DNA of 64,000 bases from an uncultured Pelagibacteraceae bacterium (GTDB taxonomy: Bacteria > Pseudomonadota > Alphaproteobacteria > Pelagibacterales > Pelagibacteraceae), in assembly GCA_902600485.1 (NCBI GenBank), contig CACKJD010000002.1, positions 124,001 through 188,000 of the forward strand. Direction: 5' to 3'. The notes beneath the pieces were generated by a model. That model ran no database searches. It had not been told where the DNA came from and was given only the letters and a program-made list of their open reading frames with translations. Each line of letters opens with the position of its first letter. The first letter of the stretch is position 1. A program made the translations under genes and the position numbers. Below, piece after piece: positions 29,341-38,144 of this stretch.

Positions 29341-31728
29341 TTATTGAATACTCGCGGGAGTTTTTTCACTTTTTTTATTATCGGATATACTATCAACTTC
29401 AACCCATTCGACTGATTTCAGATCTTTTGTCAAAGCTATTTTTAAAACTTCATCAGCTGTTTCAACAGTGGTAATTTTTATATCATCTTTTACTTTTTTT
29501 GGTATATCAGCTAAATCTTTATTATTCTCTTTCGGAATTAAAACTTCCTTTATCCCAGCTCTATGAGCAGCAAGTAATTTTTCTTTTAACCCGCCAATCG
29601 GTAAAACTTGTCCTGTGATAGTCACCTCACCTGTCATTGCAATGTCTTTATTTATTGGAATTTTAGTTATTGAAGAAACTATTGAGGTAACCATAGCAAT
29701 ACCAGCAGATGGACCATCCTTTGGTGTTGCACCTTCAGGTACATGAATATGAAAATCTTTTTTTTCAAAAGTCGGCGGTATAATACCAAAATCTAAACAC
29801 TTTGATCTTACATAGGATTTTGCAGCTTTAACTGACTCTTGCATAACATCACCTAATTTTCCTGTAATTTGCATTCTACCTTTTCCTGGCATGTTAACAG
29901 TTTCAATTTTTAAAATTTCACCACCAAATTCAGTCCAAGCCAAACCAGTTACTACACCAACTTTATTTGTATCTTCGATTTCACCAAACTTGAATTTTCT
30001 TACACCTAAAAAGTCTGATAAATTTTTGCTATCAACTTTTACTGCCTCAGACTCTTTATTAACAACTTTTTTAACGACCTTTCTAGATATTTTAGATATT
30101 TCTCTTTCTAAATTTCTAACTCCAGACTCTTTAGTATAATATCTTATTACATCTTTAATTGTATCATCATCGAAGTTCATTTCTCCCTCTTTAACCCCAT
30201 TATCTTTGATTTGTTTAGGGAGTAAATATTTATTTGCTATGTTAATTTTTTCATCCTCGGTGTAACCAGGTATTCGTATCACTTCCATTCTATCGAGGAG
30301 TGGTGGAAGAATATTTAGTGTGTTTGCAGTTGTAACAAATAATACATCTGATAGATCATAATCTACCTCTAGATAGTGATCATTAAAAGTAGTGTTCTGC
30401 TCTGGATCTAATGCTTCTAACAATGCTGATGAGGGATCTCCTCTATAATCATTCCCAACTTTATCAATTTCATCAAGCAGAAATAAAGGATTTCTTGTAC
30501 CTGCTTTTTTCATCATCTGAATAATTTTTCCTGGTAGTGAACCTATATAAGTTCTTCTGTGCCCTCTAATTTCAGCTTCATCTCTCACACCACCTAGTGA
30601 CATTCTAACAAATTGTCTATTGGTTGCTTTTGCAATCGATTTTCCTAAAGATGTTTTTCCTACACCCGGTGGTCCAACTAAACATAATATTGGTCCTCTA
30701 ATCTTATTCATTCTTTTTTGAACTGCTAAAAATTCTATTATTCTCTCTTTAACTTTCTCTAAACCAAAATGATCCTCATCTAAAATCTTAAGCGCATTAT
30801 TGAGATCTATATCTACTTTGTCTTTTTTAAACCATGGGATGTCAATCATCCAATCCAAATAATTTCTTACAACAGTCGCTTCTGCAGACATTGGGCTCAT
30901 GTTTTTGAGTTTTTTTAATTCTGACATACATTTTTTTTCTACATCTTTAGGCATTTTTGATCTTAAGATAGCTTTATTTAAACTTGATGTTTCATCTTTA
31001 CCATCCTCTATTTCGCCTAATTCTTTTTGGATAGCCTTAAGTTGTTCATTTAAGTAATACTCTCTTTGAGTTTTTTCCATTTGAGTCTTTACTCTTCCAC
31101 GAATTCTTTTTTCAACTCCTATTATACTCGTTTCGTTATCCATTATTTTGTTTATAAGATTAAGTCTTTTTTTTAAGTCTAAAGTTTCAAAAACTTGTTG
31201 CTTTTCAGAAATAGTTGCATTCAAGTGTGAAGCTATATTATCAGAAATTTTCGATGGATCTTTTAAAAGCTTGATATTGTTTATTGTTTCATTAGAAATT
31301 TTTTTATTAATTGATGTAAGTTTTTCTAGTTTTTTAATCGAATTTAATGCTAGGGTCATTAAATCTTCATCTTTACTTAAAACATCTGAAAGTTTCTCGT
31401 AACCACATGACAAATATTCATTATTATCTTGGAATTCATTTATTTTAACTCTAGTTATACCCTCCACCAAAACTTTAACTGTTCCATCTGGGAGTTTGAG
31501 AAGCTGTAATATGCTACTTTCACATCCGTAATTAAAAATATCATTTTTTTTTGGATCGTCTACTTCAGAATTTTTTTGGGTTACTAAAACAATTTTTTTG
31601 TCTTTTTTCATTACCTCATTTAACGCGGTGATCGATTTATCTCTTCCAACAAATAAAGGTATTACCATATGTGGAAAAACCACAATATCTCTTAAAGGTA
31701 ATAAAGCAGAATTAAATTTAACTTCCAT
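29341..31728 (-). CDS. lon: ATP-dependent protease Lon
   Basis: Cytosolic AAA+ serine protease degrading misfolded and regulatory proteins. The 795 residues contain the N-terminal substrate-binding LON domain (LPLRDIVVFPHMVIPLFVGR), the AAA+ module with Walker A GPPGVGKTSLGK and Walker B FLLDEIDKVG, and a C-terminal protease domain. The catalytic Ser is in PKDGPSAGIAM, and the catalytic Lys lies downstream in GGLKEKLLAAHRAG. A short Ser/Lys-rich tail follows. It forms a cluster with clpX, clpP and tig on the same strand. Confidence 0.97.
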   Translation of the reverse strand: MEVKFNSALLPLRDIVVFPHMVIPLFVGRDKSITALNEVMKKDKKIVLVTQKNSEVDDPKKNDIFNYGCESSILQLLKLPDGTVKVLVEGITRVKINEFQDNNEYLSCGYEKLSDVLSKDEDLMTLALNSIKKLEKLTSINKKISNETINNIKLLKDPSKISDNIASHLNATISEKQQVFETLDLKKRLNLINKIMDNETSIIGVEKRIRGRVKTQMEKTQREYYLNEQLKAIQKELGEIEDGKDETSSLNKAILRSKMPKDVEKKCMSELKKLKNMSPMSAEATVVRNYLDWMIDIPWFKKDKVDIDLNNALKILDEDHFGLEKVKERIIEFLAVQKRMNKIRGPILCLVGPPGVGKTSLGKSIAKATNRQFVRMSLGGVRDEAEIRGHRRTYIGSLPGKIIQMMKKAGTRNPLFLLDEIDKVGNDYRGDPSSALLEALDPEQNTTFNDHYLEVDYDLSDVLFVTTANTLNILPPLLDRMEVIRIPGYTEDEKINIANKYLLPKQIKDNGVKEGEMNFDDDTIKDVIRYYTKESGVRNLEREISKISRKVVKKVVNKESEAVKVDSKNLSDFLGVRKFKFGEIEDTNKVGVVTGLAWTEFGGEILKIETVNMPGKGRMQITGKLGDVMQESVKAAKSYVRSKCLDFGIIPPTFEKKDFHIHVPEGATPKDGPSAGIAMVTSIVSSITKIPINKDIAMTGEVTITGQVLPIGGLKEKLLAAHRAGIKEVLIPKENNKDLADIPKKVKDDIKITTVETADEVLKIALTKDLKSVEWVEVDSISDNKKSEKTPASIQ

Positions 31729-31754
31729 TAAGTAAGTATATGGATATTAAAGTG

Positions 31755-31795
31755 AATATTGCAATAGTTTTTTACCTTTTATTAAGTGCAATATT
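31755..31795. repeat. 9-bp inverted repeat between clpX and lon
   Basis: AATATTGCA (31755-31763) and TGCAATATT (31787-31795) form a perfect 9-bp inverted repeat around a T-rich 23-base loop. It occupies most of the clpX-lon gap and touches the clpX stop codon. It could be a weak transcript-stabilising or terminating stem-loop, or an operator in front of lon. In such AT-rich DNA a chance match is possible. Confidence 0.4.
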
Positions 31796-33059
31796 ACGCA
31801 GCTGAGGTTTTTGACTTATCTTTTTCTTGTTTGTTCTTTGAATGTACAATTATTGGCTGAGACTCACCTCTGACAGAACTAACATCTACGATTACTTCGC
31901 TCACATTGTCTAAACTTGGTATATCAAACATAGTTTTTAAGAGGACGTTTTCTAGGATAGATCTTAGACCCCTAGCACCTGTTTTCTTTTTTATAGCTTT
32001 TAAAGCTACTTCTTTTATCGCATTATCTTTAAAGATTAACTTTGCGCCCTCAAGTTTAAACAATTCTTGATATTGTTTAATTAAAGAATTTTTTGGTTCT
32101 TGTAAAATTTTGATTAAAGATTTTTCATCTAAATCTTCAAGAGTAGCTGTAATAGGTAATCTTCCTATAAATTCTGGAATAAGACCATATTTTAGCAAGT
32201 CCTCGGGTTCTAAACTTTTAATCCATTCTCCAGTTTTTTTATCTTCAATTGATTTTACTTTGGCACCAAAACCAATTGATGAACCTTTGTCTCTTTGGGA
32301 AATAATTTTATCTAATCCTGCAAAAGCACCTCCACAAATAAATAGAATATTTGTAGTATCAACTTGTAAAAATTCTTGTTGAGGATGTTTTCTGCCTCCT
32401 TGTGGTGGAACACTTGCAATTGTTCCTTCCATTATTTTAAGCAACGCTTGTTGTACACCCTCACCAGAAACATCTCTAGTTATTGAGGGGTTTTCAGATT
32501 TCCTACTAATTTTATCTACTTCATCAATGTATACTATTCCTCTTTGGGCTTTTTCAACATTATAATCTGCTGCTTGTAATAATTTTAATATTATATTTTC
32601 TACATCTTCTCCCACATATCCTGCTTCTGTCAGTGTTGTTGCGTCTGCCATGGTAAATGGAACATCTAATATTCTCGCTAAAGTTTGTGCTAATAATGTT
32701 TTTCCACAACCAGTTGGGCCAATTAATAAAATGTTTGATTTTGCAAGCTCAACACTTTTACTTGTTTTATTTTCATAGTTTAGTCTTTTGTAATGATTAT
32801 GGACAGCTACAGACAAGACTTTTTTTGCAAGGTCTTGTCCTATTACATAATCATCTAACACAGAGCATATTTGTTTTGGTGAGGGAAGGCCATCTTGGTG
32901 TTTTACAAAAGTATCTTTATTTTCTTCTTTGATGATGTCCATACATAGCTCAACACACTCATCGCAAATAAAAACTGTAGGGCCCGCAATTAATTTTCTT
33001 ACCTCGTGTTGGCTTTTGCCGCAAAAAGAACAGTATAAAATGTTTTTATTATTACTCAT
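31794..33059 (-). CDS. clpX: ClpX, ATPase subunit of ClpXP
   Basis: AAA+ unfoldase that feeds substrates to ClpP. The 421 residues start with a C4 zinc-binding domain ([15 protein letters not shown] then [10 protein letters not shown]), followed by Walker [16 protein letters not shown], Walker [10 protein letters not shown], the [10 protein letters not shown] pore region and the sensor-2 [10 protein letters not shown]. The IGF-type ClpP-docking loop is recognisable as [10 protein letters not shown]. Located 93 bases downstream of clpP. Confidence 0.97.
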   Translation of the reverse strand: MSNNKNILYCSFCGKSQHEVRKLIAGPTVFICDECVELCMDIIKEENKDTFVKHQDGLPSPKQICSVLDDYVIGQDLAKKVLSVAVHNHYKRLNYENKTSKSVELAKSNILLIGPTGCGKTLLAQTLARILDVPFTMADATTLTEAGYVGEDVENIILKLLQAADYNVEKAQRGIVYIDEVDKISRKSENPSITRDVSGEGVQQALLKIMEGTIASVPPQGGRKHPQQEFLQVDTTNILFICGGAFAGLDKIISQRDKGSSIGFGAKVKSIEDKKTGEWIKSLEPEDLLKYGLIPEFIGRLPITATLEDLDEKSLIKILQEPKNSLIKQYQELFKLEGAKLIFKDNAIKEVALKAIKKKTGARGLRSILENVLLKTMFDIPSLDNVSEVIVDVSSVRGESQPIIVHSKNKQEKDKSKTSAA

Positions 33060-33152
33060 AAAATTTGTAAACGAATCAATATACTAATCCTAATATATTT
33101 TGTGTGATATTATCAAGTTTCATATTAAAATTTAACTATATATGGTGGAAAA

Positions 33153-33764
33153 CTAAATTCTTTTCTCAACTACTTGATCGATTAAACCAAAATCTTTTGC
33201 ATTTTCCGGAGTCATAAAATTATCTCTCTCCAAAGCATCTTTAATTTGTTCAACATTTTTACCAGTATGTTTAGAATATATTTCATTTAACCTTTTCTTT
33301 AGTGATAATACTTCATTAGCGTGAATTTCAATATCAGTTGCTTGCCCTTGAAAACCTGCAGAGGGTTGATGAACCATTATCCTTGAATTTGGTAAAGAAA
33401 ATCTTTTTCCTTTTTTTCCAGCAGCTAAAAGAAAAGAACCCATGGATGCTGCTTGGCCAATGCAAAGAGTTGATACGTCTGGTTTTATGTATTGCATTGT
33501 ATCATAAATACCTAATCCTGCGGTGACTAAACCACCTGGGCTGTTGATATATAAAAAAATTTCTTTTTTTGGATTTTCAGACTCTAGAAATAATAATTGT
33601 GCGGTAACTAATGAAGCTACGTTATCATTTATAGGACCAACTAAAAAAACTATTCTCTCTTTTAATAGTCTTGAATAAATATCATATGCCCTCTCACCCC
33701 TTGATGATTGTTCTACAACCATTGGGATTAAAGTGTTCATATGTTCTGGTATTTTAGTACTCAT
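33153..33764 (-). CDS. clpP: ATP-dependent Clp protease proteolytic subunit
   Basis: Serine peptidase forming the tetradecameric chamber for ClpX. The 203 residues have the catalytic Ser in [14 protein letters not shown], the His in [17 protein letters not shown], and the substrate-binding [13 protein letters not shown]. No long propeptide is evident. It stands between tig and clpX, the common order tig-clpP-clpX-lon. Confidence 0.97.
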   Translation of the reverse strand: MSTKIPEHMNTLIPMVVEQSSRGERAYDIYSRLLKERIVFLVGPINDNVASLVTAQLLFLESENPKKEIFLYINSPGGLVTAGLGIYDTMQYIKPDVSTLCIGQAASMGSFLLAAGKKGKRFSLPNSRIMVHQPSAGFQGQATDIEIHANEVLSLKKRLNEIYSKHTGKNVEQIKDALERDNFMTPENAKDFGLIDQVVEKRI

Positions 33765-33796
33765 AATTACGAATCAGTTACTTATACAACTTGTAA

Positions 33797-35212
33797 TTAC
33801 TTTTTGCTAACTTTTTTTGCTTTTTTCTTAACTGGTGCTTTATTTTCTTTTTTTTTTGATTTTATTTTAGTTTCGTTTGGAGATAGGGCTTTTGAAGTTT
33901 TCTTTTGTACTTCTAAATTTTTTTCATTCTCAGCTTTAATTATTTTCTCAGCTTCATTTTTATCTAAAATACGCTTATTTGATTTTGCCTTTGATTTTAT
34001 GAAATTAATAATCTTTTCTTCATATAATGTCCCTCTAAGACTAGCTGATGCAGACGGATTTTTTTTGTAATAATCCATAATTATTTTTTCTTGACCAGGC
34101 ATCATACTTAACTGTTTTTGAATTTCTGCTTGAATTTCATCAGGATCAACTTTGATTTTATTTTTTTCCCCAATTTCATTTAAAATCAAACCAAGTTTAA
34201 TTCTTTTAGAGGCATTTTTTTCTAAATTATTTTTGTTTTTTTTTAATTCTTCCTCAGTTTGACCTTGACCTAAAACTTTTACCTCTTCGTCTATTAAAGA
34301 TTGTGGAAGATCTTCAACTTTAATTTGTTCTAATCCTTTTAATATTTGATTTTTTGAAATTATGTTTAAAGAGTTTTTAAACTCCTCATTTATTTGTTTT
34401 GAAATAATCTTTTTTAAATCATTTAAATCCTTAGCGCCAAGTGTTTTTGCAAATTCATCCGTAACTTCAACCTCTTTTGGTTTTTTTACTGAATTTATTT
34501 TACACTTAAAGATACCTTTCTTGCCTACTAGTTCTTTCTTAAGAAAGTTTTCTGGTAACGTAACTTCTACACTAATTTCGTCACCTTTTTTTGATTTCAG
34601 CAATTGTTTATCGAAACCTTTAATAAATAAATCTTTTCCAATTTCTAATTGTGTGTTTTTTCCTTCATTACCCTCAAAACTGTTACCATCAACTGTAGCA
34701 ATGTAATCGAATGAAATAAGATCTCCCTCATTAGCTACTTTAGCAGCATCAACCTCGATAAAGTTTTTTTGATTTTTTGCAATTTCTTTGATTCTTTTAT
34801 TAGCTTCATTATCATCAATTTTTATTTCATAATCATCAAACTTAATTTTTTCTATAGAATCTAATTTGACTTCTGGAAACTCCGTAACGCTAATTGTATA
34901 CTCTAAATCTTTACCTTCACCAAAGCTTTTAAGATCAATTTTTGGCTGTAAAGCAGGCCTAATTTTTTTTTCGTCAATTGCTTTCGCTGAACTTTCTTTT
35001 AGAATTTTATCAATAACTTCTCCATAAACTGCTTTTCCAAATTGTTTTTTGATAATGTCTGTTGGAACTTTACCCGGTCTAAATCCCTTAAGAACAACAT
35101 CTTTTTTGATTTGCTCATATCTTAATTCTAGCTCTTTGTTAATTGTAGTTTTGTCAACAAAGACTTTTAAATTCTTTTCTAAATTTTTTTTATTTTCTAC
35201 TGTTACTTTCAT
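33797..35212 (-). CDS. tig: Trigger factor (ribosome-associated chaperone)
   Basis: Ribosome-bound peptidyl-prolyl isomerase and holdase for nascent chains. The 471 residues have the ribosome-docking GFRPGKVPTDIIKKQFG in the N-terminal domain and an FKBP-like PPIase domain (about residues 155-245, with EGDLISFDYIATVDG). A helical C-terminal arm domain and a Lys-rich low-complexity tail (about 40 residues) follow. The start codon lies only seven bases past the encoded CCA of tRNA-Leu, with no Shine-Dalgarno, so its mRNA 5' end is probably created by tRNA maturation. Confidence 0.95.
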   Translation of the reverse strand: MKVTVENKKNLEKNLKVFVDKTTINKELELRYEQIKKDVVLKGFRPGKVPTDIIKKQFGKAVYGEVIDKILKESSAKAIDEKKIRPALQPKIDLKSFGEGKDLEYTISVTEFPEVKLDSIEKIKFDDYEIKIDDNEANKRIKEIAKNQKNFIEVDAAKVANEGDLISFDYIATVDGNSFEGNEGKNTQLEIGKDLFIKGFDKQLLKSKKGDEISVEVTLPENFLKKELVGKKGIFKCKINSVKKPKEVEVTDEFAKTLGAKDLNDLKKIISKQINEEFKNSLNIISKNQILKGLEQIKVEDLPQSLIDEEVKVLGQGQTEEELKKNKNNLEKNASKRIKLGLILNEIGEKNKIKVDPDEIQAEIQKQLSMMPGQEKIIMDYYKKNPSASASLRGTLYEEKIINFIKSKAKSNKRILDKNEAEKIIKAENEKNLEVQKKTSKALSPNETKIKSKKKENKAPVKKKAKKVSKK

Positions 35213-35219
35213 AATTTTA

Positions 35220-35304
35220 TGGTAGGCGAGAAAGGACTCGAACCTTCACATGTTGCCATATTGGTTCCTAAGACCAACGCGTCTACCAATTCCGCCACTC
35301 GCCC
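35220..35304 (-). tRNA. tRNA-Leu (TAG)
   Basis: An 85-base class II tRNA: acceptor GGGCGAG with CTCGCCT, a D arm containing GGCGGAATTGGTAGACGC, anticodon stem TTGGT/ACCAA with loop CTTAGGA (anticodon at 35268-35270), a long variable arm, T arm AAGGTTCGAGTCCTT, discriminator A and encoded CCA. The first acceptor pair is G-T. Seven bases separate it from the trigger-factor start codon. Confidence 0.96.
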
Positions 35305-35383
35305 AAATATTTAAAAGACTTATATATGATAGATTAAATTTGTCCAATTAGAATATTTGTGCAATAAATAATCCATTAAATTT

Positions 35384-35641
35384 ATGATAGTTTCACCGTG
35401 TATTAGTATTTGCAAATCTGATCCAGTAACTGATTTTTGTTACGGTTGTGCGAGAAATTCTGAGGAAAAACTTCAGTGGAAAGATAAAAATACTTTAGAT
35501 AATTGGAAATTAAAAAATTTAACAGAGATAAAATCTAGGATGAAGGGTTGGCAGTTAGAAAGCTTTGAAAAATCATATAACTATAAATGCAAACATGGAA
35601 TTTCTTTAGAAAAAAAAAGAAAATTGGAAATAAATGATTAA
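35384..35641 (+). CDS. DUF1289 family protein
   Basis: An 85-residue protein with the family's N-terminal cysteine pattern SPCISICKSDPVTDFCYGCAR, i.e. CxxxCx(8)CxGCxR, which suggests metal or Fe-S binding. The rest is charged and helical, ending in a Lys-rich tail. The function of the family is not established to my knowledge. It overlaps the next small membrane ORF by eight bases, so the pair is translated together. Confidence 0.82.
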   Translation: MIVSPCISICKSDPVTDFCYGCARNSEEKLQWKDKNTLDNWKLKNLTEIKSRMKGWQLESFEKSYNYKCKHGISLEKKRKLEIND

Positions 35642-35810
35642 GATAAAGCACGTTGTAATTTTGTATATTCTAGGAATATTATTTGGTGCTGTGTTTCTAG
35701 ACATATGGGGGGCTGAAACCAACATAAAAAAGGGTTTAATAGCAATGTTTTGGACTGCATTATTTTTAGTTGCTCTAATATTTGTAGAAAAAAACAAAGA
35801 AGAAAATTAA
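35634..35810 (+). CDS. 58-residue membrane protein
   Basis: A 58-codon frame beginning MIKIKHVVILYILGILFGAV, with one hydrophobic helix at about residues 7-22. A linker with DIWGAETNIKKG follows, then a second helix (about 36-51, AMFWTALFLVALIF) and a charged tail. The ATG overlaps the DUF1289 stop region by eight bases in the manner typical of this genome, and the frame has ordinary neighbouring codon use. I recognise no family. Overlap arrangement and two clean helices make a real gene likely. Confidence 0.7.
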   Translation: MIKIKHVVILYILGILFGAVFLDIWGAETNIKKGLIAMFWTALFLVALIFVEKNKEEN

Positions 35811-35832
35811 TTAACTCTTTTAAAAAAATTTA

Positions 35833-36513
35833 ATGATGGAAAAGATATCTTTAATTATTCCTTGTAAAAATGAGGTGGAGTCATTGGGGGCTGTTCTTGA
35901 GGAGGTTAAAGATAATAAATTTGTTAATGAAATAATTGTAGTTGTTGATGGTGAGCAAGATAACTCAATACCTATAACTAAAAAATATAATTGTAAATTA
36001 ATAATACAGAAAAATAAAGGATACGGCTCAGCTATTGTAGAGGGATTTAAAAATGCCAAAAATAACTTTGGATGCATATATAATGCAGATCACTCTTTTG
36101 ATCCAAAATATTTTGATGAGCTAATTAAATTATCAAAAAATAACGATTTTATATTTGGTAGCAGATATAAAGGTTCTGGTGGTAGTGACGATGATGATAT
36201 TGTTACTTTTATTGGTAATAAAATTTTCACTTTTATAACAAGATATATATTAGGAATAAAGTTATCAGATATTTTATATACCTATGTACTTTGTAATGTA
36301 GATAAATTTAACAATTTAAATTTAAAAAATAACGATTTCAAACTTTGTATTGAGCTACCTGTAAAAGTAAAAAAAAAAAACCACACCTATGTGGATTTAG
36401 AAATGTTTGAGAGAAAAAGATATGATGGTAAGAAAAAAGTAAATGTTATTAAAGATGGTCTTTTAATCTCATATGAAATTGTTAAGAGTTTTTTTTATAT
36501 ATATTTTAAATAG
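35833..36513 (+). CDS. Family 2 glycosyltransferase
   Basis: GT-A fold transferase of 226 residues, similar in layout to dolichyl- or polyprenyl-phosphate sugar transferases. The N-terminus has KISLIIPCKNEVESLGAVLE and IIVVVDGEQDNS. The nucleotide-sugar/metal region is NADHSFDPKYF, where the common D-A-D is N-A-D, and FGSRYKGSGGSDDDD follows. No terminal membrane helices, except a weakly hydrophobic C-terminus. Start may be either of two adjacent ATGs (35833 or 35836). Its stop directly abuts the convergent phosphatase gene. Sugar and acceptor cannot be told from sequence. Confidence 0.85.
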   Translation: MMEKISLIIPCKNEVESLGAVLEEVKDNKFVNEIIVVVDGEQDNSIPITKKYNCKLIIQKNKGYGSAIVEGFKNAKNNFGCIYNADHSFDPKYFDELIKLSKNNDFIFGSRYKGSGGSDDDDIVTFIGNKIFTFITRYILGIKLSDILYTYVLCNVDKFNNLNLKNNDFKLCIELPVKVKKKNHTYVDLEMFERKRYDGKKKVNVIKDGLLISYEIVKSFFYIYFK

Positions 36514-37068
36514 TTAATTTATTTCAATTCTATCTTTTATTTCATATTTTTTATTGGAAATTATAATTTCTCCTGATCCAGTTCCAGTTCCTAACATTTC
36601 TAATATTACAACGTAATGGGTTACTAAAACTAAATTTGAATTATTATCCCAATTACTAATAAATTTTTTAAGATTCTTTATTTGTTTATTTTTATTTTCA
36701 TAAAATTTTTCACTGTAAAAGGAGTTAAGTGCATCAAATGTTTTATAACTATTGAACGCATGAAAAGCAGTGTCTTTACATCTGCACCACTCGCTCGAAA
36801 AGACATGCTCAACTTTAATATCATTTTTTTTAAAAAAGTTGCCGATTTTTTTTGATTGTTTAATTCCTTCACTATTTAAATTTCTTTGTGTTTTACAATC
36901 TTTTAAATTTATATTTTCTGGGTCACCAGAGCCTGGTGCAAGTGAGTGCCTTATAAAAATTATATTATTGTTTTTTTTTAAGATTTCCACAATATTTTCA
37001 TTAGCATAACTTTTGTGATTAAAAAGAAATAGAATAATTAGAATTATTATTTTAAAATGTTTCATCAT
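36514..37068 (-). CDS. Exported histidine phosphatase superfamily protein
   Basis: A 184-residue protein with a signal peptide (MMKHFKIIILIILFLFNHKS, cleavage likely after SYA). The phosphohistidine motif is IIFIRHSLAPGSGDP, and the second catalytic His is in NLVLVTHYVVILEMLG; SSEWCRCKDTA is the intervening conserved Arg region. It is most like the periplasmic Ais/phosphoglycerate-mutase-like branch, so a dephosphorylation role in the periplasm is likely, with unknown substrate. Its start codon overlaps that of the divergent glycosylase gene by two bases, leaving no intergenic promoter. Confidence 0.83.
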   Translation of the reverse strand: MMKHFKIIILIILFLFNHKSYANENIVEILKKNNNIIFIRHSLAPGSGDPENINLKDCKTQRNLNSEGIKQSKKIGNFFKKNDIKVEHVFSSEWCRCKDTAFHAFNSYKTFDALNSFYSEKFYENKNKQIKNLKKFISNWDNNSNLVLVTHYVVILEMLGTGTGSGEIIISNKKYEIKDRIEIN

Positions 37069-37741
37069 GAATTTAAGTTTCGTTAAACTAAATAAATCTA
37101 TAATTAAATGTAGTAAATGTCCAAGATTGGTAAAATTTAGAAATAAGATATCAAATGAAAAAAGGAAGCAATATCAAAATGAAAGCTATTGGGGCAAACC
37201 TATAACAGGATTTGGTGATGTTGATGGCAAATTACTTTTTGTGGGATTGGCACCAGCTGCTCATGGTGGAACAAGAACTGGCAGAGTTTTTACAGGAGAT
37301 AGATCATCAGATTTTTTATATAAATGCTTGTATGGTGTTGAAATTTCAAATCACCCATATTCATATAACATAAACGATGGATTAGAATTAAAAAATGCGT
37401 ATATAACTACAGCCCTTAAGTGTGTACCTCCTGGAGATAAGCCCAACAGAGATGAATTGAACAATTGTTTTAGTTTTTTTCATAATGAAATAAAAAATCT
37501 AAAAAATCTTAAAACAATTGTTGCATTAGGAAAAATTGCTTTTGATAGTTGTGTATTATTTTTTAAAGAAAACTATGACTTTGAAGACAAAGTATATTTT
37601 TCTCACGGCAAAATTTATACTCTTCCAAAAAATATTAATTTAGTTGCCTGTTATCACCCAAGTCCAAGAAATGTTAATACCGGAAGAATTAACGAAAAAA
37701 AAATGAAACACCTTTTTAAAAAGGCGCTTGAATTAAATTAA
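37067..37741 (+). CDS. Uracil-DNA glycosylase, family 5 (UdgB-like)
   Basis: Fe-S-containing base-excision repair enzyme. The 224 residues have paired Cys ligands near the N-terminus (IIKCSKCPRLVKFR) and the family-defining GLAPAAHGGTRTGRVFTGDR with no Asp at the family 1/4 catalytic spot. Further Cys residues are in TALKCVPP and VACYHPSPRNVNTGR. These features match family 5, which removes uracil and other deaminated bases. It overlaps the convergent thioesterase gene by four bases. The subfamily call is made from motifs only. Confidence 0.88.
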   Translation: MNLSFVKLNKSIIKCSKCPRLVKFRNKISNEKRKQYQNESYWGKPITGFGDVDGKLLFVGLAPAAHGGTRTGRVFTGDRSSDFLYKCLYGVEISNHPYSYNINDGLELKNAYITTALKCVPPGDKPNRDELNNCFSFFHNEIKNLKNLKTIVALGKIAFDSCVLFFKENYDFEDKVYFSHGKIYTLPKNINLVACYHPSPRNVNTGRINEKKMKHLFKKALELN

Positions 37742-38133
37742 TTCTCTAATTTTTTTTTTAAGGTATCTGGTATTATTGCTGGTTTACCTTCTTTATCAAC
37801 TATAACTAAGTGTATCTCACAATCAGTTATTAATTCATGATCTCTTAAAGCCTTTTGCCTCATCTTAAAAGATTTATAAGATAATGAGGTTACGCTTGAT
37901 TTTATCTCTATTTGATCTTCAAGTTTAGCAGGTTTTTTGTATTTAATGTTGCAAGATTTAACTATTATAAACACTCCATATTCCTCTAATAATTTTTTAT
38001 TGCTTAAACCAATTTCTGCAATTGCTTCAGTTCTTGCTCTCTCAAAAAACTTCAAATAATTTGCATAATAAACCACACCGCCTGAGTCGGTATCCTCATA
38101 AAAAACTTTTAATTTATAACTAAATTCATTCAT
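37738..38133 (-). CDS. ybgC: Acyl-CoA thioesterase, YbgC/4-hydroxybenzoyl-CoA family
   Basis: Hotdog-fold thioesterase of 131 residues. The catalytic motif YEDTDSGGVVYYANYLKFFERARTE is characteristic of the Tol-Pal-associated YbgC group. Elsewhere YbgC begins the tol-pal operon; here the neighbours are a DUF3047 gene (11 bases upstream on the same strand) and a convergent glycosylase, so the gene has left that operon or tol-pal is elsewhere. Substrate inferred only at family level. Confidence 0.87.
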   Translation of the reverse strand: MNEFSYKLKVFYEDTDSGGVVYYANYLKFFERARTEAIAEIGLSNKKLLEEYGVFIIVKSCNIKYKKPAKLEDQIEIKSSVTSLSYKSFKMRQKALRDHELITDCEIHLVIVDKEGKPAIIPDTLKKKLEN

Positions 38134-38144
38134 CTATAAATCTA

